This document shows positions 60,800 to 64,000 of a DNA stretch of 64,000 bases, one piece after another. Numbering within the stretch: position 1 is the first letter of the stretch; every line of letters begins with the position of its first letter. Origin of the DNA: Chitinophaga oryziterrae (GTDB lineage Bacteria; Bacteroidota; Bacteroidia; Chitinophagales; Chitinophagaceae); assembly GCF_009758125.1 (NCBI RefSeq), contig NZ_WRXO01000009.1, positions 124,001 through 188,000 on the forward strand. Reading direction: 5' to 3'. Position numbers and translations under genes: made by a program. The notes beneath the pieces are model-generated. The model saw nothing but the letters and a program-made list of their open reading frames with translations. It did no database searches and was not told the DNA's origin.

Positions 60800-62170
60800 C
60801 TAAGAAAATTGAAGAAGCCTGCTGGTATTGCTATCAGCAAATTGATGGATAATATTTAATATGTACTCGTTCTCAGGGTATTGGGTCAACCATTCCTTCA
60901 CCATATTTCCCTCTGTCACAGCGGTATCGCGGGGAATATAGCCCATCCCGTAAAAGCGGCCTTTCTCCATCATTATACAGCTTTGCTCTTCCGGTTCCCG
61001 TCCTTCATCCACAATAAGAAAAGAGGGTTGCTGATGTTGCATATGATTAATGGCGGCCTTCACCCGCAGGTTGTAACTGTCTGCTTTCTCCGTTTTATCA
61101 CAAGCGCCCCGGCAGGTATGGTCCGGAATAGGGGCACATTTCCCCTCTCCTTTCTGTAAGAAACAAAGCCTGGGGCACAATTCAAACTCCCTGATCAGGC
61201 CACGCAGCATCTGATGTCCCTGCACCAATAGCGGAAAAGAATGCAGTGGTGTGGTATACTTGCGCTTCTTTTCTATCACCAGGCGCAAATACCCTTCCTG
61301 GTCCTCAAACGCATAAAACCCGAATTTGAACTCTACGTTCTTCTGGGAACGGTTATACACCGGCCACAGACGCTTGATCTCCACACTCTCCAGTATGATG
61401 GCCATGAGCTCTGTCCCGGTTACCTCGCAGGTAATACTATGGATATTCCGCAGGAACTCCTGTCGCTGCCTGCTGGGGTTATTACCTGTAAAATGACTGT
61501 TCACTCTCTTTTTAATATTCTTCGCCTTACCTACATACACCACTTTACCTTTCTGATCGTGGAAGTAATAGACACCCGGAGATACCGGCAGATTGATCAC
61601 CTGTTCAGGTGGAAGGTTAGGCGGTAAGAACTGTTCCTTGGAACTGGCATTCAGTGCTGTGGCAATCGCTTTTTTATTATCCTGTTTCAGCAACAATTCA
61701 AAAAGGCGCACAGTAGCCGCAGCATCTCCCGCAGCACGATGCCGTTGTTCTACAGGGATTTTAAGTGAACGGCACAGGTTACCTAAACTGTAAGACGGTA
61801 AACCGGGAACGATTTTACGTCCCAGTCGTACAGTACACAGCTTTTTAGTGCGTAAGTCGTACCCAGCCTGTAATAAGTGATGTTGTATGAATGAGTAGTC
61901 GAAATTAACGTTGTGCGCAACGAAGATCTTATCATGTAGTAAATCATAAACGTCTGGCGCCACCGCTTCAAAAGGTGGAGCAGTCGCCGTCATTTCATCT
62001 GTAATACCGGTCAGCGATTGTATATAACGGGGAATAGGCACACCCGGATTTACCAGCGTTTCGTATTGCTGTACAATGGTGTGTCCGTCGTATATAAAAA
62101 TGGCTATTTCTGTAATACCGTTGGCGCCGGCATGACCACCCGTAGTTTCTATGTCAACAATAGCGTACAT
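60800..62170 (-). CDS. DnaQ-type exonuclease fused to UvrC-like GIY-YIG nuclease
   Basis: 456 residues from the ATG at 62170. The N-terminal ~165 residues are a DEDDh exonuclease (VDIETTG; HNVNFDYSF; HRAAGDAAATVRLFELL). Then a GIY-YIG nuclease (SPGVYYFHDQKGKVVYVGKAKNIKKRVNSHF, quoted: SPGVYYF and VYVGKAKNIKKRV) as in UvrC N-terminus/Cho, and a cysteine-rich stretch (CPRLCFLQKGEGKCAP, CRGACDKTE). It probably acts in DNA repair, nicking and trimming. The upstream frame to 62191 overlaps the promoter and is not used. Confidence 0.9.
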   Translation of the reverse strand: MYAIVDIETTGGHAGANGITEIAIFIYDGHTIVQQYETLVNPGVPIPRYIQSLTGITDEMTATAPPFEAVAPDVYDLLHDKIFVAHNVNFDYSFIQHHLLQAGYDLRTKKLCTVRLGRKIVPGLPSYSLGNLCRSLKIPVEQRHRAAGDAAATVRLFELLLKQDNKKAIATALNASSKEQFLPPNLPPEQVINLPVSPGVYYFHDQKGKVVYVGKAKNIKKRVNSHFTGNNPSRQRQEFLRNIHSITCEVTGTELMAIILESVEIKRLWPVYNRSQKNVEFKFGFYAFEDQEGYLRLVIEKKRKYTTPLHSFPLLVQGHQMLRGLIREFELCPRLCFLQKGEGKCAPIPDHTCRGACDKTEKADSYNLRVKAAINHMQHQQPSFLIVDEGREPEEQSCIMMEKGRFYGMGYIPRDTAVTEGNMVKEWLTQYPENEYILNIIHQFADSNTSRLLQFS

Positions 62171-62188
62171 AACTCTCTCCTCTGCTAA

Positions 62189-62220
62189 CAAATATAAAGA
62201 ATCAAAGCCAGAGGAATAAA
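62189..62220 (-). promoter_or_regulatory. DnaQ-UvrC promoter
   Basis: TTTA (62217-62220), 20 bases, then TATATTTG (62189-62196) on the minus strand. It rules out the start at 62191. Confidence 0.65.
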
Positions 62221-62247
62221 AAAGAGTCAGGAAGATCTTCCTGACTC
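62217..62247 (-). terminator. Perfect palindrome terminator after DUF4142
   Basis: A 24-base perfect palindrome (62224-62247) followed on the minus strand by TTTTTT. The stem closes with almost no loop. Confidence 0.8.
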
Positions 62248-62335
62248 AACATTTTAAAAAAGAGTTGCTAGCCAAAAGGAGAGACATTCCCGAACTCAAC
62301 ATTCCAATACTCCCTAAGACTAACAACTACCATCT

Positions 62336-62911
62336 TTATTTTTTCTTTACGACTTCATATATTGCCTTTGCTGAATCCTGGTGGGCTCTCAGGGTAGGCA
62401 ATGTATTGGATGCAAATGTTTTCAGCTCAGGATCAGTGAGGTCACTGGCAGCCTTATCAAACATCTTAATATCATCTTTATGATCGCTTACCATCATATC
62501 CATATAGTGTTTATCAAAGTCCTTTCCTGATAACTTCTCCATATCCCTGATATGCTCCTGGAAATCATTACCTACACTATCTGGCAGGGTAATATTTTTG
62601 TTAGCAGCAATGGCTTTTAATTCATCATCTGCTTTGGAGTGATCACGCACCATCATGGCGCCAAATTCTTTTACCCGTGGATTAACGGCCTTGTCCTGGG
62701 CCAGTTTACCTAATCTTACTTCCATCATACCACCATCAGCAGCTTTTACTGCAAAGTCGGATGACTCTTTATCTACAGGAGCCGTTTCCTTGTTTACGGC
62801 TTTCGCACTGTCAACAGCATCTTCATGTTTAGCGGTGTTAGTATTACTACCACAGGATTGTAACATCCATGCTGTCATTAAGGCTGTAGCTAAATAAGAA
62901 ACTCTTTTCAT
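62336..62911 (-). CDS. DUF4142 lipoprotein
   Basis: 191 residues from the ATG at 62911, with a lipobox (MLQSCG, Cys20). The open frame to 63028 adds 39 residues without a signal peptide and is not used. The DUF4142 body is a ferritin-like four-helix bundle: KAADGGMMEVRLGKLAQDKA, VKEFGAMMVRDHSKADDEL and MDMMVSDHKDDIKMF, with repeated His/Asp/Glu. Many DUF4142 proteins are stress-related, but their function is unproven. Confidence 0.9.
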   Translation of the reverse strand: MKRVSYLATALMTAWMLQSCGSNTNTAKHEDAVDSAKAVNKETAPVDKESSDFAVKAADGGMMEVRLGKLAQDKAVNPRVKEFGAMMVRDHSKADDELKAIAANKNITLPDSVGNDFQEHIRDMEKLSGKDFDKHYMDMMVSDHKDDIKMFDKAASDLTDPELKTFASNTLPTLRAHQDSAKAIYEVVKKK

Positions 62912-63115
62912 ATGTTCTTTTTTTTGTTTAACAATAACAATAGCAGCGCATTGTATATTAACAAGTAGTACTGCTGAATGTTGTATGTTTTGCAAATAAG
63001 AGACCAGTAATAAGAAATCCAGGTTCATGGCGACTTTGATGCTTACAGCTCTACAATAATGATTATCAGCACAATGCGGTTCCCGTGGATGCTTTTCCCC
63101 AGATCATTCATTACA

Positions 63116-63152
63116 GAACGTTCATTCTAAAATATATTTGGAACATTCGTTC
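63116..63152 (+). promoter_or_regulatory. TetR operator pair flanking the promoter
   Basis: GAACGTTCATTC (63116-63127) and GAACATTCGTTC (63141-63152) match the palindrome GAACGATCGTTC seen upstream of the next gene. They flank a -7 box TATATTTG (63133-63140). Outer bases TTACAGAACG and CGTTCTGTAA also form a larger inverted repeat. Binding here would block the tetR promoter. Confidence 0.75.
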
Positions 63153-63172
63153 TGTAATTCTACATTTGCATC

Positions 63173-63745
63173 ATGGCAAGGAACAAAGCATTCGATCCGC
63201 AGGAAAAGCTGGAAAAAGCACAGGACCTCTTCTTAGAGAAGGGGTACAGCGCTACCTCCATGCAGGACCTGGTAGATGGGATGCAGCTTAACCGGGCCAG
63301 CATATACGATACTTACGGCGACAAACACGCACTCTTTCAGCAATGCCTGAAAAACTACGGGAAAGACAAACTGCTTGATTACAAACAATGCTGTAAAGAG
63401 ACTTCTCCCCTCGCTGCCGTAGAACATATCATGCGTACTACGCTGGATAAACGTCAGGAAGGTAAAACCTGCCTGATGGTAAAGACCTCTTTCGAACTGG
63501 CATCCATGGATGAAGGGATCAGAGAGATGGTACAGCAACAGGCTAAACAAAGCATCGCTGTGCTGCAGGATCTACTGGAAAAAGCAAAAGAACGGAAAGA
63601 GATACCGGCAGATAAAGACCCTGCTACCTTAGCCCAGTTCCTTTACGCCAGCTTCAGTTCCCTGTGGATGATGGATGTACTGTTTAATGATAAAAATATG
63701 CTGGATAAACTGGTTGATCATATTCTTAACAGCGTCAGGCATTAG
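63173..63745 (+). CDS. TetR/AcrR-family regulator (NemR-like)
   Basis: 190 residues. The N-terminal helix-turn-helix is clear (KLEKAQDLFLEKGYSATSMQDLVDGMQLNRASIYDTYGDKHALF). The C-terminal ligand domain is longer helices with GKTCLMVKTSFELASMD; cysteines in it could sense electrophiles, as in NemR. It is followed by an old yellow enzyme gene, as nemR-nemA is in E. coli. Two operator palindromes overlap its own promoter, so it is probably autorepressed. Confidence 0.9.
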   Translation: MARNKAFDPQEKLEKAQDLFLEKGYSATSMQDLVDGMQLNRASIYDTYGDKHALFQQCLKNYGKDKLLDYKQCCKETSPLAAVEHIMRTTLDKRQEGKTCLMVKTSFELASMDEGIREMVQQQAKQSIAVLQDLLEKAKERKEIPADKDPATLAQFLYASFSSLWMMDVLFNDKNMLDKLVDHILNSVRH

Positions 63746-63767
63746 CCTTTTTTTTGCTCTATTTCCA

Positions 63768-63779
63768 GAACGATCGTTC
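63768..63779 (+). promoter_or_regulatory. TetR operator ahead of the OYE gene
   Basis: GAACGATCGTTC, a perfect 12-base palindrome, 26 bases before the OYE start and matching the two sites ahead of tetR. Confidence 0.75.
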
Positions 63780-63805
63780 AGGAATCACCCTTAAACACAA
63801 CCAAC

Positions 63806-64000
63806 ATGTATCCAACTTTATTATCATCAGCAACTATAGGCAAATATGCCCTTTCGAATAAGGTAGTTATGTCTCCTACTATCATCAAACGCCGTACTAC
63901 CAGTGGTATTCCGGACGATGCAATGGTAGAATATTACAGCATGCGTGCAGGCGCCGGACTCATTATCGCAGAAGGCTCCGGACTTTCAGAAAACGGGATG
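63806..64000 (+). CDS. Old yellow enzyme (alkene reductase), 3' end outside window
   Basis: First 65 residues of an NADH:flavin oxidoreductase of the old yellow enzyme family. KVVMSPTIIKRRTTSG, DDAMVEYYSMRAGAGLIIAEGS and LSENG match the FMN-binding barrel start of NemA/xenobiotic reductases. It reduces electrophilic alkenes or nitro compounds with NAD(P)H. The frame runs off the right edge. The upstream TetR regulator and operator suggest induction by electrophiles. Confidence 0.9.
   Translation, partial: MYPTLLSSATIGKYALSNKVVMSPTIIKRRTTSGIPDDAMVEYYSMRAGAGLIIAEGSGLSENGM

Noticed and set aside
1..64000. tRNA, rRNA or CRISPR arrays
   Set aside because: No cloverleaf-like, ribosomal or regularly spaced repeat sequences were seen by eye; a dedicated scan (tRNAscan-SE, CRISPR finder) would be decisive.

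Overview
The window is chromosomal DNA from a member of the Bacteroidota, most likely a Chitinophaga-like Chitinophagaceae. Supporting signs are a SusC/RagA receptor behind a FecI/FecR pair, Bacteroidota-typical families (DUF4252, DUF3276/PUR, DUF4142, DUF2911, BT_3928), a DnaQ-UvrC fusion, and repeated -7 promoter boxes of the form TAnnTTTG, several with a TTTG-like box 18-20 bases upstream. Most genes lack a Shine-Dalgarno sequence. I see no tRNA, rRNA, CRISPR array, insertion sequence or prophage. The family names come from motif recognition by eye; no search was run.

Layout. 1-2.9 kb: end of purE, phoH, a lipoprotein and ppa. 2.9-7.8 kb: an NlpC/P60 hydrolase, two tandem sigma/anti-sigma pairs (the first strongly diverged) and a TPR protein. 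7.9-19.1 kb: housekeeping genes including gyrA, a saccharopine dehydrogenase, a cysteine-free sirtuin, a PAP2 phosphatase, an EVE protein, a LutA-like protein, ribH, a TPR membrane protein, pdhA, recF and a DciA-like protein. 19.1-23.4 kb: an ECF sigma/anti-sigma/DUF4252 cassette, a lone DppB-type permease and BT_3928. 23.5-30 kb: folP-cdaA, FKBP, nrnA, ndk, xerD and a PI-PLC-like lipoprotein.

30-36 kb is the most accessory-looking part. It holds a two-domain transthyretin-like protein, then a compact operon-like set: a small protein ending in a CPTNCP tail, a seven-helix membrane protein, a histidine kinase with almost no sensor domain, and a NarL-type response regulator. A decayed gene fragment next to an orphan membrane protein follows. 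36-42.4 kb has a fibre-like secreted protein and a PIG-L deacetylase/sodium symporter operon containing two very small membrane proteins. 43-48 kb is the FecI-FecR-SusC system without a SusD.

48-64 kb returns to housekeeping: pyrR-pyrB, a peroxiredoxin, pruA, prfB with a programmed +1 frameshift at a UAA codon, a TspO-like protein, pgi, two tandem outer-membrane-type paralogues, DUF3276, an ABC exporter half, purC, DnaQ-UvrC, DUF4142, and a TetR/old yellow enzyme pair with three matching operator palindromes. The last gene runs off the window.

The best candidate for an undescribed system is 31.3-34.0 kb. My reading of it as a peptide or metal sensing circuit is inference.
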